Origin: Ktedonobacter racemifer DSM 44963
Lineage (GTDB): Bacteria > Chloroflexota > Ktedonobacteria > Ktedonobacterales > Ktedonobacteraceae
Direction of reading: 5' to 3'
DNA: 64,000 bases
Assembly: GCF_000178855.1 (NCBI RefSeq)
Contig: NZ_ADVG01000004.1
Span: 1,860,001-1,924,000 of the forward strand
A program made the translations under genes and the position numbers. Under the pieces are notes generated by a model, which had not been told where the DNA came from, did not search any database, and saw only the letters and a program-made list of their open reading frames with translations. Below are positions 34,082-42,212 of this stretch, one piece after another. Within the stretch, counting starts at the first letter, position 1. Every line of letters begins with the position of its first letter.

Positions 34082-35545
34082 TCACTCGTGAGATGATTCC
34101 AGGAACATCTCTGGGGGATCCCAGAAGCTCAACTGGACGGGAGGCCCGGCATCCTGGATCCTCTGCTGATTCTGCTGTTTCCACGCTTCATGCCGCGTCA
34201 TGAGGAGCGCCTTGACCTCCGAGGTCGAGCGACATGCCGCCAGTTTCCGATCCCCCCAGCGTCCCGCGAGCGTCTGTGCGGCTTTGCGGTCGGCCTGGTC
34301 TGCGTAACCACAGACCAGGCACTTGAAGGTTTTCTGGTTCGGCCGATTAGCGCGATCGACATAATGGCAGCGGGGGCATTCCTGAGAGGAATAGGCGGCT
34401 CGGACCGTGTGGGCTGCCATGCCCTGTTTGGCGGCGGCCCAGGCCAGCTGCTCTGGGATATGCCCCAGGTGAGAAGCATACAGATAACTGTTCATCACCC
34501 TTGCTTTGAAGCGCATCGAGGCCACATTGAGGTCCTCATAAATGAGTCTGGCATCTCGATGATCTTTGACCAACGCATTGACCGCCCGGTTGATCTCTTG
34601 CTTGACGTGACGGCTCAAGCGTTGCGACGTTTCAGAACTTGTCGAAGGAAGCTTGCCCTTTGGGACGCCTTTCTTTTCCAGACAGGCTCGCAGTTTCGCC
34701 TTGCGGCGACGCTTTTCCCGATCGTGCTTGTGCTGTCGGGCCATCTTGCCATGAAAACTGCCATACGCTTTATTGGTGGAGGTCGTGAGGAAATGGGCAA
34801 TGCCCACATCGACGCCTACTGTAGGGGCGTCAGGCTTGGTTTGAAGAGGAACGTCCTCGTCAAAGGAGAGCGTCAGCCACCAGACTCCATTGCGCTTGTG
34901 AAGTGTTGTGGACGCATTGAGCGTGCGGCCTTCGAGTGCTCGTTTGTGATAGGAGGCGAGTTTGACTGGGACTCGAAGCGGATTCCCGACATCTAAGGTG
35001 GACACGCGCAGCCAGTAGTCGAACGTGGAGTCCTCCGACTTCTCGAGCACCACCACGTTGACATTGGCTTGGATGACTGGCACACGCAGCACAGGGAGAT
35101 CCCATTCGGTCCAGGTCGGTTCGCGGCGTTTGAAGGCGGACATCCGGCCTTCCGCCTGAGCCTTGGCCTGAGCGTAATCAGCCACATCTTCCAGGTATGC
35201 CTGATAGGCGTTCGCTCGATTCGTGCGAACGCTTTTGGCAATGCCTGCGGCTTGCTGTATTGCCACTCGATGCAAGCGGTCGGAAAGATCGGTTTTGAAG
35301 ACGGTTTCTTGGTACTTGTCCGGGCTTGTCTCGGCCTCGCAAAACAGGGTGGTGTACTGTTGGCACAGCGGCAAGTAAACCGCCACAAGCTGATCGAGCG
35401 CCTCAAGTTTGCCAGGATTGGCCTCAATGAGACGGATATGGGTCACCGCTCGAGTGATGGTCTGCTTCGTCTTCTTTTTGCGCTTGCGCTTTTTTTTCTC
35501 ATCAAGCGAGGCTTTTTGGGGCTTCTTGCTCACGGGCGGGTCCAT
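34082..35545 (-). CDS. tnpB: IS607-type TnpB, RNA-guided nuclease, 487 aa
   Basis: OrfB/TnpB protein, ancestor-type of Cas12. A Lys-rich N-terminus leads to a helical and wedge region. The RuvC aspartate lies in GVDVGIAHFL, the glutamate in LIYEDLNV, a zinc ribbon follows in CPRCHY and CLVCGY, and the last aspartate is in ADQADRKAA. All catalytic and metal residues are present. The family uses an omega-RNA made from the 3' end of the element, so the DNA just past the stop (34081 down to about 33930) is the place to look. It overlaps the recombinase gene by 44 nt, so the two are co-transcribed. No strong ribosome-binding site precedes 35545; translation may be coupled. Confidence 0.9.
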   Translation of the reverse strand: MDPPVSKKPQKASLDEKKKRKRKKKTKQTITRAVTHIRLIEANPGKLEALDQLVAVYLPLCQQYTTLFCEAETSPDKYQETVFKTDLSDRLHRVAIQQAAGIAKSVRTNRANAYQAYLEDVADYAQAKAQAEGRMSAFKRREPTWTEWDLPVLRVPVIQANVNVVVLEKSEDSTFDYWLRVSTLDVGNPLRVPVKLASYHKRALEGRTLNASTTLHKRNGVWWLTLSFDEDVPLQTKPDAPTVGVDVGIAHFLTTSTNKAYGSFHGKMARQHKHDREKRRRKAKLRACLEKKGVPKGKLPSTSSETSQRLSRHVKQEINRAVNALVKDHRDARLIYEDLNVASMRFKARVMNSYLYASHLGHIPEQLAWAAAKQGMAAHTVRAAYSSQECPRCHYVDRANRPNQKTFKCLVCGYADQADRKAAQTLAGRWGDRKLAACRSTSEVKALLMTRHEAWKQQNQQRIQDAGPPVQLSFWDPPEMFLESSHE

Positions 35546-36110
35546 TCTGCTGCAAAGCCGCTAGCACTTGTTCCGTCTTGCGTTTGGCTCGTCTGCGACC
35601 ATAAAGACGAGCGCAAAACGAGGGAATGATGCTGATAAAATCGCCCATGAGATCATCTTCGGCAGTATCAGCGGTGTTGACGATGACCAGTTTCCGTCCT
35701 TGCATAGCCAACAAGGTCTGAATATAGGCCACGCCAAAGCGAGAAGCGCGATCTTTGTGTTCAACCACGATCTGCCCGATTTTGGGATCTGCCAGCAGCG
35801 CCAGAAACTTGGGCCGCTGATCGTTGATGCCACTGCCGCACTCTTTGACGACTTTGCTGACCGACCAGCCTTGGGCATTGCACCAGGTCACCAGCCGCTC
35901 GGCTTGCCTTTCCAGGTTGTCTTTGTTTTCGCTGCTTGAAACACGAGCATACACAGCGACGGCGTGGACCGGAACCGAGCGAAGCTCTGGCGGATCAATG
36001 ATCACGGTGCCGGTGGGCAATTGATAGCCGGGAATCTGGCCGCGTTTCCACATACGCCAGGCGCTGTTATAACTGATCCCAATCTTCTTGGCATAACTCG
36101 ATAACTTCAT
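35502..36110 (-). CDS. tnpA: IS607 family serine recombinase TnpA, 202 aa
   Basis: The N-terminal MerR-like helix-turn-helix (KLSSYAKKIGISYNSAWRMW, residues 2-21) reads the end sequences. The serine recombinase core follows, with the nucleophile in VYARVSSSENKDNLERQ, then VVEHKDRASRFGV. This helix-first order is specific to IS607 transposases, which insert with little target specificity and leave no target duplication. Length is normal and the frame is intact, so with the TnpB gene it forms an apparently complete element. Its start at 36110 has only a weak upstream GAG. Confidence 0.92.
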   Translation of the reverse strand: MKLSSYAKKIGISYNSAWRMWKRGQIPGYQLPTGTVIIDPPELRSVPVHAVAVYARVSSSENKDNLERQAERLVTWCNAQGWSVSKVVKECGSGINDQRPKFLALLADPKIGQIVVEHKDRASRFGVAYIQTLLAMQGRKLVIVNTADTAEDDLMGDFISIIPSFCARLYGRRRAKRKTEQVLAALQQNGPAREQEAPKSLA

Positions 36111-36204
36111 ACATCCAAGTATACTCTATCTGCTTGAGATATGCAAGAGATGATGATACTTTGTGATGGTTGCTTATACAAAATGTATACCTTATGCCTA
36201 TGTC

Positions 36205-36233
36205 CTGTTTTTGCACGTATCTCGGTCTTGGGT
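36205..36233 (-). repeat. 29-bp repeat, right of the IS607 pair
   Basis: Perfect inverted partner of 33899-33927, continuing inward with CTATGTCC, which is also shared by the copy at 32.5 kb. IS607 elements usually lack such long inverted ends, so this repeat may belong to the target. Confidence 0.75.
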
Positions 36234-36266
36234 CTTTCTTCATTTTATCACTGGTGTAGCCTAACC

Positions 36267-36302
36267 AGCCCTTTTAGCATCTGCTAAAAGGGCTTTCTTT
36301 TG
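36267..36302 (+). terminator. Rho-independent terminator
   Basis: AGCCCTTTTAGC (36267-36278), loop ATCT, GCTAAAAGGGCT (36283-36294), then TTCTTTT. A textbook stem and U-tract. No intact gene precedes it on this strand, so it belonged to a gene now displaced by the IS607 insertion, or it serves the other strand. Confidence 0.8.
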
Positions 36303-36341
36303 AGGTGAAACAATGAGCGTCTCTGTTCTGGATGAATACCT

Positions 36342-36437
36342 GCTGGCCAGCGCCAACCAACACAGGTTGTCGTCTCCGTGAGTGGTGGGAAAGACAGCAT
36401 GGAGTTTGATTTCTATCTGATGCTTGCGTATATCTAA
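36342..36437 (+). pseudogene. PP-loop (PAPS reductase/DndC-like) relic
   Basis: The frame reads QPTQVVVSVSGGKDSMEFDF and ends at TAA 36435-36437. SGGKDS is the PP-loop of the adenine-nucleotide alpha-hydrolase family (PAPS reductase, DndC, TilS). Only about 30 codons survive. Confidence 0.55.
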
Positions 36438-36514
36438 CCATTAGCCAAAGAAAGCGTATATACACTGTAACGATATAAGCGATACCGCCAGTTCCCGTTG
36501 TGGGAGGAAGACAT

Positions 36515-36754
36515 ATGTTTCTGTTACTGATCTTGATTTTAGGCCTGGTCTTTTTTATAGTCTTGCTGAGGGTCATACTGGCGATTGTTGGCCTATTCTT
36601 TGGGCGCGTGCTGTATCCGGGGCGCCCTCGTCTCTATCGCCGTGAACTCTTCTTCTGGCGCCCATGGGGCTTCCGCAGGCGTTATATGGGCGGCTTTTAT
36701 GGCCCTCGCCTTCATCATCATCATCACCACCACCATCATCATCGTGGCTGGTAG
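36515..36754 (+). CDS. Small membrane protein with natural ten-histidine tail, 79 aa
   Basis: Residues 1-27 form one membrane span (FLLLILILGLVFFIVLLRVI). A basic, aromatic segment rich in Arg, Tyr, Phe and Trp follows, then ten consecutive histidines and a final RGW. GGGAGG lies 6 nt upstream of the ATG at 36515. The family is unknown to me. A His run next to a membrane suggests binding of nickel, zinc or copper, or RNA and phospholipid contact through the Arg/aromatic part; both are guesses. It precedes a GlsB-like stress protein on the same strand, 176 bp away. Confidence 0.7.
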   Translation: MFLLLILILGLVFFIVLLRVILAIVGLFFGRVLYPGRPRLYRRELFFWRPWGFRRRYMGGFYGPRLHHHHHHHHHHRGW

Positions 36755-36930
36755 TGCTACTGTGAATTGGAGCGAAGAAGCCGGCTTTGAGATAAAAGGC
36801 AGAGCCTGGCTTTTAGCTTTTTTGGGGGATTTTTATTATTTATGGCATATATAACAAGCAAGTGAGTCTGATGAGCGGCGACATGCGTATCTCCTGAAGA
36901 GTATGTTTTTTATGCAACAGGAGGTATATC

Positions 36931-37203
36931 ATGGAGGTCTCGTTCACCCAATTTATCATTTGGATTATCATTGCGGCCGTCATTGGTATTCTTGGTGAGT
37001 TCATTGCTGGTCGCAGAGCCCCGGCGGGCATTCTGGGCGCGATCATGATTGGTCTCTTCGCCATCTTCCTTATCGTAGGCTTCTTCCACTTCCACATCAC
37101 AGGTGAACCCACTTTTGAGGGCGTGCCTATCGTTAGTACGATTATCGCGGCTGTAATGCTGGTCATCATCTGGAGCAGCGTGGCATATTATCGTCGTGCT
37201 TAA
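36931..37203 (+). CDS. GlsB/YeaQ/YmgE family stress-response membrane protein, 90 aa
   Basis: Three hydrophobic segments (about 5-28, 32-52, 66-86), with the family's Gly-rich pattern in IIAAVIGILGEFIAG and AGILGAIMIGLFAIFLI. Members are small inner-membrane proteins induced by general or envelope stress and are related to transglycosylase-associated proteins. CAGGAGG sits 8 nt before the ATG. A loop HFHITGEP between spans two and three is longer than usual. Confidence 0.85.
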   Translation: MEVSFTQFIIWIIIAAVIGILGEFIAGRRAPAGILGAIMIGLFAIFLIVGFFHFHITGEPTFEGVPIVSTIIAAVMLVIIWSSVAYYRRA

Positions 37204-37360
37204 GCAAGCAGACAGGTAATATGTGGCCTATAGGTTTGCACCTGTAATGCGCAAGATTCGAGAAGTTTTTGCACGCGCCATATGGTATATACGTTCTATA
37301 CATGTGTCGCTTCTACTTTTTCAGGCAAAATAAGTCACATTGAAGAAAGGATAATACCAT

Positions 37361-37744
37361 ATGGCCAATCTTGTTACCTGGTTCGAAATCCCCACAAGTG
37401 ATATCGAACGCGCAAAAACTTTTTATCGTACCATCCTGGGCATTAAACAGGAGCTGCGCCAGGAGAATCTGGGCGGAGACATGCCGTATGTCTTCCTGCC
37501 GATGGAGCCGGGCGACGTCAGCGGCGCGTTGGTCCAGCACCCGAACTATAAACCCGGCGAGGGTCAGGGTGTATGTGTGTACCTTGTGGTCCATGGCGAT
37601 TTAAACAACACACTGGCGAAGGTAGAGGAAGCAGGCGGTAGTGTGCTCATCCCCAAGATGCCACTCGGCGAGATGAGCCCCGGCTACATGGCTCAGATCA
37701 CTGACAGCGAGAGCAACCGCATCGGCCTCTGGTCTGCAGAATAA
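37361..37744 (+). CDS. VOC-family (glyoxalase-fold) protein, 127 aa
   Basis: Two beta-alpha-beta-beta-beta modules of the vicinal-oxygen-chelate fold: WFEIPTSDIERAKTFYRTIL opens the first, VCVYLVVHGDLNNTLAKVEEAGG the second, and GYMAQITDSESNRIGLW closes it. Length is typical for single VOC subunits, which act as dimers. The metal positions are not classic for glyoxalase I, so it may be a resistance-type or non-enzymatic binding member. AAAGGA precedes the ATG. It faces the APH-family gene tail to tail, with a palindromic repeat between. Confidence 0.88.
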   Translation: MANLVTWFEIPTSDIERAKTFYRTILGIKQELRQENLGGDMPYVFLPMEPGDVSGALVQHPNYKPGEGQGVCVYLVVHGDLNNTLAKVEEAGGSVLIPKMPLGEMSPGYMAQITDSESNRIGLWSAE

Positions 37745-37777
37745 GCGTCCATGACGGCGGATTCTTAATTGCTGGCC

Positions 37778-37858
37778 GACGCTGCTAAAGCACGCGTCTA
37801 CATATAATGGCGTGAGACGCCGTATCATGATATGTAGACACCGTGCTTTAGCAGCGTC
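37778..37858. repeat. Palindromic dispersed repeat, first copy
   Basis: GACGCTGCTAAAGCACGCGT onward (37778-37805) pairs with 37830-37858, and GGCGTGAGACGCC forms a small hairpin in the middle. It fills the gap between two convergent genes and may act as a two-way terminator. One arm recurs at 57182-57214 and, diverged, at 55937-55956. Confidence 0.7.
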
Positions 37859-37873
37859 AGGCTATCCACGGCT

Positions 37874-38869
37874 TCATGTTCCTGCTATAGAAAGAAAAGG
37901 TTCGATCCATTCGCGGAGCGTGAGGTTTTTCTGCCACCAGACCATGTCTGTGCGGTGCGCCCACTCCCAGATGGCGAGGCGCTCTTTGAGCATGTAGAGC
38001 GGGAAGCGAGCTTCAAAGCCTGGACGCGGTGGCTGGAGCTGGAGATAGGTCTTCAGGAAGATATGCGCCAGGTCTGGCCTCTCTTGCGTCATGTAGTCGG
38101 CGATGGGGCGTGCGAGATCCTCTTCCGCGTCGCCAAAGTGGCCATGCACATCAAAGACTCCACTGACGTGCCATTCGGCGTCCCGCTCTTCTACGACGAC
38201 ATTCCCTTCTTTATAATCTCCCATAACAAAGTGCGCCTGAAACGGCTCAGCAAGCGTGTGTTTGCCCTGTTCTACAAGTGCCTCTACCCAGAAGCTATCG
38301 GCCTCCGTAGTGAGATTGGTTGCTTGCCGGGATAGGGAAAGCAGGCGATAGATCTCTTCTGTGATATATCCCGCATAGGAGGTATGAAAAGGTACGATAG
38401 TATCGTGCGTGGCGTCGTGCTCGCCTGGAGCGGACCAGGTAAGGGCATGCATCTGGGCCAGGGTTACACCAAGGGCGGCGGCGATTCGCTGGCGCTGCTG
38501 ATCGCTGAGCTGACCTCTGATGGCTGGATCGATGAGGGCGAGTCCTGGCATGCGTGGCATGAGGATATAGCTCCAGCCAAAGATATCAGTGTCAGGATCA
38601 TGCAGGTAGGGCCAGGGAACGGGGACAGCGGTGTGTTCATGCAGTTGCTGCATAAACCAGCGCTCTCGCACGAATTGCTCCGGCCACAAGGGTTTGCCAC
38701 GCAAGACAAACTCGCCCTGGGCGGTCGTCAGAAAGATGTTCTGGCCAAAGTTTCCAAAGGGAACAGGCTCGGCCTGGAGCAGTGGACCGAGCTGGAAGCG
38801 TGTCAGAGCTTCCTGTAACTGCTTATTAGCGACACTTCCAAGACGCTGTGTATATATCCTGGCTGGCAT
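37874..38869 (-). CDS. Aminoglycoside phosphotransferase (APH) family kinase, 331 aa
   Basis: Small-molecule kinase of the APH/choline-kinase fold. The N-lobe contains GEFVLRGKP with the probable ATP-binding lysine. The catalytic loop is HFVMGDYKEGNVVVE (the Brenner-type HxD-N pattern with aspartate and asparagine kept). The metal-binding aspartate lies in GVFDVHGHFGDAEEDLAR. Length is usual. Substrate cannot be read from sequence: genes of this kind phosphorylate aminoglycosides, macrolides, homoserine or sugars. It stands alone on the minus strand between convergent neighbours. Confidence 0.85.
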   Translation of the reverse strand: MPARIYTQRLGSVANKQLQEALTRFQLGPLLQAEPVPFGNFGQNIFLTTAQGEFVLRGKPLWPEQFVRERWFMQQLHEHTAVPVPWPYLHDPDTDIFGWSYILMPRMPGLALIDPAIRGQLSDQQRQRIAAALGVTLAQMHALTWSAPGEHDATHDTIVPFHTSYAGYITEEIYRLLSLSRQATNLTTEADSFWVEALVEQGKHTLAEPFQAHFVMGDYKEGNVVVEERDAEWHVSGVFDVHGHFGDAEEDLARPIADYMTQERPDLAHIFLKTYLQLQPPRPGFEARFPLYMLKERLAIWEWAHRTDMVWWQKNLTLREWIEPFLSIAGT

Positions 38870-38994
38870 AGAGTAGGCTCCTTCCTCTTAACCATCTAAC
38901 TGTGTGGAGTGCATAGCCAGTGCTTAGTGTAGCACAATAACGCTACTGGCGTATGTGCCTACTGCTGAACAAGTGCCAGTAGCGTTTGTATCTA

Positions 38995-39378
38995 TCAGCG
39001 GAAGTAGCGTGTGGCAGGCGGAGCCAGTTCTTCCCATTCTATGCTTGTCTGTCGCCCCTGGTCGAATTCTTGTGCCAGCAGGGCATGGAGCTGTTGTAGG
39101 CGCTCATCGTTTTTGGCGACATCTATCCCTAAGTGCTGGCGCAGTATAAAGATCAGGCCTGCGAGCCCACTCTCCTTGGTAAGCGAGACCTCAAGTGGCC
39201 TCCCAAGCAGCTCGGGAACATTGAAGGGGGCATACATCCACCAGAACTTGTTCAGGCCATCAGCATGGACGCCAGCGCGTGTCCTATGCGCGTCACGTCC
39301 ATAGAGGGGATATTTAGGTGGAACTGGCTCGTTCATCTGGTCATAGAGCTCAACCAGCTCATCCGCCCTCGCGCCCAA
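38995..39378 (-). pseudogene. Isopropylmalate-synthase-like protein, C-terminal fragment
   Basis: About 127 residues, including AGVHADGLNKFWWMYAPFN, PELLGRPLEVSLTKESGLAG and LIFILRQHLGI, resemble the end of the TIM-barrel and the first C-terminal subdomain of the isopropylmalate/homocitrate/citramalate synthase family. The normal ~250-residue barrel before it is missing and a TAG lies in frame just upstream, so only a 3' remnant is left. No ribosome-binding site is seen. Confidence 0.65.
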
Positions 39379-39751
39379 TACACCGGCCTGCTACCGGATT
39401 CAAGTGGTATGCAGAAGCATTAAAGTCTACAGATATGTATGTTTCTTGAGTTTGTCTCTAGTCTTATAAAAAAAATATACCTTGAAAGGGCAATTTGTAG
39501 GGTTTAACCATTTGAAGTTTATCCTTTGTTTTTGCTTAGTTTAGGTGCCTTGTGATCGTAGTTGTTATGAATAGGGGGAATTTAACGGAACGAGAGGGAG
39601 AAGCACGGTAGCGTTTCGGCCTGTAAGAAAGGCTATCATCTCGTCATCCGGTATTGCTGACGAGTTGTCATCCGTTTGATTGCACTCACCTACTCATACA
39701 GGCCATGTATCCATCACCTCTATAAGAGGTGAAAGCGGGAAAGGAACTTTT
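39379..39751. other. Upstream region of the first secreted-repeat gene
   Basis: AT-rich, with no gene. The last ~200 bp are a diverged copy of the region upstream of the second secreted-repeat gene: both hold GAACGAGAG, a Y-rich CACTC(A/G)CCTACTCATAC block and AAGAGGTGAAA before the ribosome-binding site. So the promoter was duplicated along with the gene. Confidence 0.55.
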
Positions 39752-40555
39752 ATGTACAACAGACTCTGCACAAAATTGTTTGGGGCAGTGGTCATCAGTT
39801 TCCTCAGCTTTTCCATGTTCGCAATCAGTACGACTCCATACGCTTCTGCCGCTGAACTCAAGAGTTCTGGCTCACAGGCAACCGCAGGAGCACAAAAACC
39901 GCTACCGCTTACCACTTTCCAAGAAGGCATAACCGATGGTACCAATGACGGCAACAGCCAGTGCCTGGCTGGAGCTGCGGTACCAACAGTAGTCAGAACA
40001 GGTATTACTGCTCTCTACAACGTGGGCTACAGCTCGGGTTTAAACTCGGCATTCCAGAGCTGTAAAAAAGCTACAGCCCCTAGTGGTTTTCAACAAGGTA
40101 TGACCCTGGGTATCCAAGACGGCAGGACCCAGTGTGCACAAGGAAGAACGGCGCCAGCAGTACTCCGATCTAATCCTGCTCTTGGCTTCGATACAGGCTA
40201 TAGCCAGGGTTTAACGGCTGGATTCCGGGAGGGCTGTGCAGTAGGAGCTAACATCCCTGGCGGAGGTAACATACCTGTCGGGCAAAACGTACCTGGCGGA
40301 GGTAACATACCTGTCGGGCAAAACGTACCTGGCGGAGGTAACATACCTGTCGGGCAAAACGTACCTGGTGGGCAACAAACACCTAATGTATTCCAAAATG
40401 CCTTCAATCTTGGTTTCTCAGATGGCCAACTCGAGTGCGGGGAAGGACTAAAGGCGACAGTTGTACGGCAAACCAGTGCCGCCCCCGGCTTCAACGTGGG
40501 CTACAGCCAGGGTTTAGCGTCTGGATTCCGGCAGAGCTGTCCAACAGCGATATAA
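39752..40555 (+). CDS. Secreted protein with three ~50-residue Cys-containing repeats, 267 aa
   Basis: A signal peptide (about 1-34, hydrophobic GAVVISFLSFSMFAIS, cleavage near ASA-AE) leads to three copies of one repeat at about 55-104, 113-162 and 214-263. The consensus is FQxG-x(3)-G-x(2)-DG-x(3)-C-x(2)-G, then GFxxGYSQGL-x(3)-F-x(3)-C. Each repeat has two cysteines 33-34 residues apart (71/104, 128/162, 229/263), well placed for one disulfide each. Between repeats two and three is a GGGNIPVGQNVP linker repeated three times. AAAGGA precedes the ATG. I recognise no family. A smaller paralogue follows at 40904. Confidence 0.8.
   Translation: MYNRLCTKLFGAVVISFLSFSMFAISTTPYASAAELKSSGSQATAGAQKPLPLTTFQEGITDGTNDGNSQCLAGAAVPTVVRTGITALYNVGYSSGLNSAFQSCKKATAPSGFQQGMTLGIQDGRTQCAQGRTAPAVLRSNPALGFDTGYSQGLTAGFREGCAVGANIPGGGNIPVGQNVPGGGNIPVGQNVPGGGNIPVGQNVPGGQQTPNVFQNAFNLGFSDGQLECGEGLKATVVRQTSAAPGFNVGYSQGLASGFRQSCPTAI
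40259..40366 (+). repeat. Three identical 36-bp tandem repeats in coding sequence
   Basis: Units 40259-40294, 40295-40330 and 40331-40366 are identical and each encodes GGGNIPVGQNVP. Perfect identity implies recent expansion, and copy number is likely to vary between strains. Confidence 0.95.
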
Positions 40556-40619
40556 GTGGTAGTTGTTAGGAAGGAAAGTAAGTTTAAGAGGGTGCTACTT
40601 TCCTCGATAGTTCCTCCCG

Positions 40620-40642
40620 GCGCCTGGATAGCATCCAGGCGC
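40620..40642 (+). terminator. Terminator of the first secreted-repeat gene
   Basis: GCGCCTGGATAGCATCCAGG followed by CGC forms an 11-bp stem 65 bp after the stop, then TCTCTCATT. The same hairpin follows the paralogue. Confidence 0.75.
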
Positions 40643-40903
40643 TCTCTCATTCCCTCGCTTTGAGTATGAGAGTGGTTGGGAGGAGGAAATTGTTGTCACT
40701 TTTACCTCGTGGTCGTCACTGTATGCATAGGGAGAATCTAACTGAACGAGAGAGAATTACCATGATGGTTTTCGGGTGGCAAAAAGACTACTCATCCGTC
40801 ATTCTGTATTGTTGACAGGTGACCGTTCGTTCAATTGCACTCGCCTACTCATACGGGCAGGGATCAATCATCGATAAGAGGTGAAAACGAGAAAGGAACT
40901 TAT

Positions 40904-41422
40904 ATGCACAACAAACTCTGCACAAAATTGTTTGGAGCAGTGTTCATCAGTTTCCTTAGTTTCTCCCTATTCGCAATCAGTACGGCTCCACATGGTGCTG
41001 CCGCTGGACTCAAGAGTTCTGGCTCACAGGCAGCCGCAGGAGCACAAAAAGCACTACCACTTCCATCCACCAGTGCTTTCCAACGAGGCATGACTCAGGG
41101 TATCCTAGACGGCAGAATTCAGTGTGCGGAAGGACTAAAGCAGCCAGGAGCACTCCAATCTAAACCTGTTCCTGGCTTCAATGAGGGCTACCTCCAGGGT
41201 TTAAACACGGGATTCCAGAGCTGTAAACAAGCTATGGCAACAGCCCCTCGTGCTTTCCAACAAGGCATGACCCAGGGCATCCAAGACGGCAGACTTCAAT
41301 GTGCAGAAGGACTAATGCAGCCAGAAGTACGCCAAACCAATCCTGCTACTGGCTTCAATGAGGGCTACAGCCAGGGTTTACAGGCTGGATTCAGCCAAAG
41401 TTGTCCAGCAGCGATACAGTAG
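40904..41422 (+). CDS. Secreted protein with two Cys-containing repeats, paralogue, 172 aa
   Basis: Shares with the upstream gene the signal peptide (KLCTKLFGAVFISFLSFSLF), the following LKSSGSQ-A-AGAQK segment and the repeat. Two repeats lie at about 59-107 and 118-167, with cysteine pairs 74/107 and 133/167 and the motifs GMTQGI-x-DGR, QCAEGL and GFNEGY-x-QGL. It lacks the NIPVGQ linker and the third repeat. Upstream DNA and the terminator are also duplicated, so the whole transcription unit was copied. The product should be exported and disulfide-bonded. Possible roles are cell-surface, spore or hyphal matrix; unknown. Confidence 0.8.
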   Translation: MHNKLCTKLFGAVFISFLSFSLFAISTAPHGAAAGLKSSGSQAAAGAQKALPLPSTSAFQRGMTQGILDGRIQCAEGLKQPGALQSKPVPGFNEGYLQGLNTGFQSCKQAMATAPRAFQQGMTQGIQDGRLQCAEGLMQPEVRQTNPATGFNEGYSQGLQAGFSQSCPAAIQ

Positions 41423-41485
41423 TAGTTGTTAGGAAGGAAAGTAAGTTCGCATATATAGCGCGGCTTTCCTCAATAGTTCCTCTTG

Positions 41486-41508
41486 GCGCCTGGATAGCAT
41501 CCAGGCGC
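41486..41508 (+). terminator. Terminator of the second secreted-repeat gene
   Basis: The same GCGCCTGGATAGCATCCAGG-CGC hairpin as at 40620-40642, 63 bp after the stop and followed by TTTCTCGTT. Confidence 0.75.
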
Positions 41509-42212
41509 TTTCTCGTTCCCTCGCTTTGAGGTTGCCATATGATGGTTCCCGCTCGTATCGTGCCAGATCAGCCGAAATCCCCTCCAAAGAGAAGTTTTAC
41601 CCCTTTTTTAGAAATGAAAGCCCTGAGAGCAGAAGCGAAAAACTTGACAAAATAGCAAACATGCGTTAATCTCAATAAACATAAATTTCCTCATGGAGGC
41701 CAAAAGCACGTATGCCTGACCACTACTAATGTACACTCATCCACGCTGCTGGTGAAAAAACAGGTAACCACTCTCTGCGTCAAATAACGCTGTCCTTCTC
41801 TGTTGAAGAGTGTACAGCTGATATGAATTTGATGTGAGTATGTAAGGTACTTGTCTGTGTGCATGTTGTAGTTTTGGTGAGACAATGGTGCGAGGCCTAT
41901 CTCCTTTCCAACCCTTTTCTCTCCACGCTTCCTACCAACACAATCAAAGAGGCTTCTCCGCGCGTCTCTTCCGCGCCTAGGCCTGCCCGGTCACCAGTAT
42001 GCAATCTACGCGTTTCTGCGTTTCTAAATAGTTCCGTTTTAAAGATGCATAAATGGTGCCTGTAGGGTCCAAGCTTGCTTGGACTCCGAGCGCAGCAATG
42101 TTCCTGCACCAGATATCGGCCTGCGGGTCGGGCTAGCTCATGCCAGCATGGACCCTATAACGTGGGGATGCCCCATTTGTGCAGATAGGGAGATTTTTCA
42201 GGAAAGGATGCA
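41509..42212. other. 700-bp intergenic region before the ABC exporter
   Basis: No gene recognised. It contains GTCCAAGC-TT-GCTTGGAC (42067-42084) inside a wider inverted repeat TAGGGTCCA (42063-42071) / TGGACCCTA (42148-42156), with the look of a small decayed palindromic element. The last ~40 bp supply the GGAAAGGA ribosome-binding site of the exporter gene. Confidence 0.45.

Noticed and set aside
37600..37828. Leftward frame ending in the palindromic repeat with PLYVDACFSS
   Set aside because: The same peptide arises from the dispersed repeat at 57.2 kb, so it reflects repeat DNA, not a gene.
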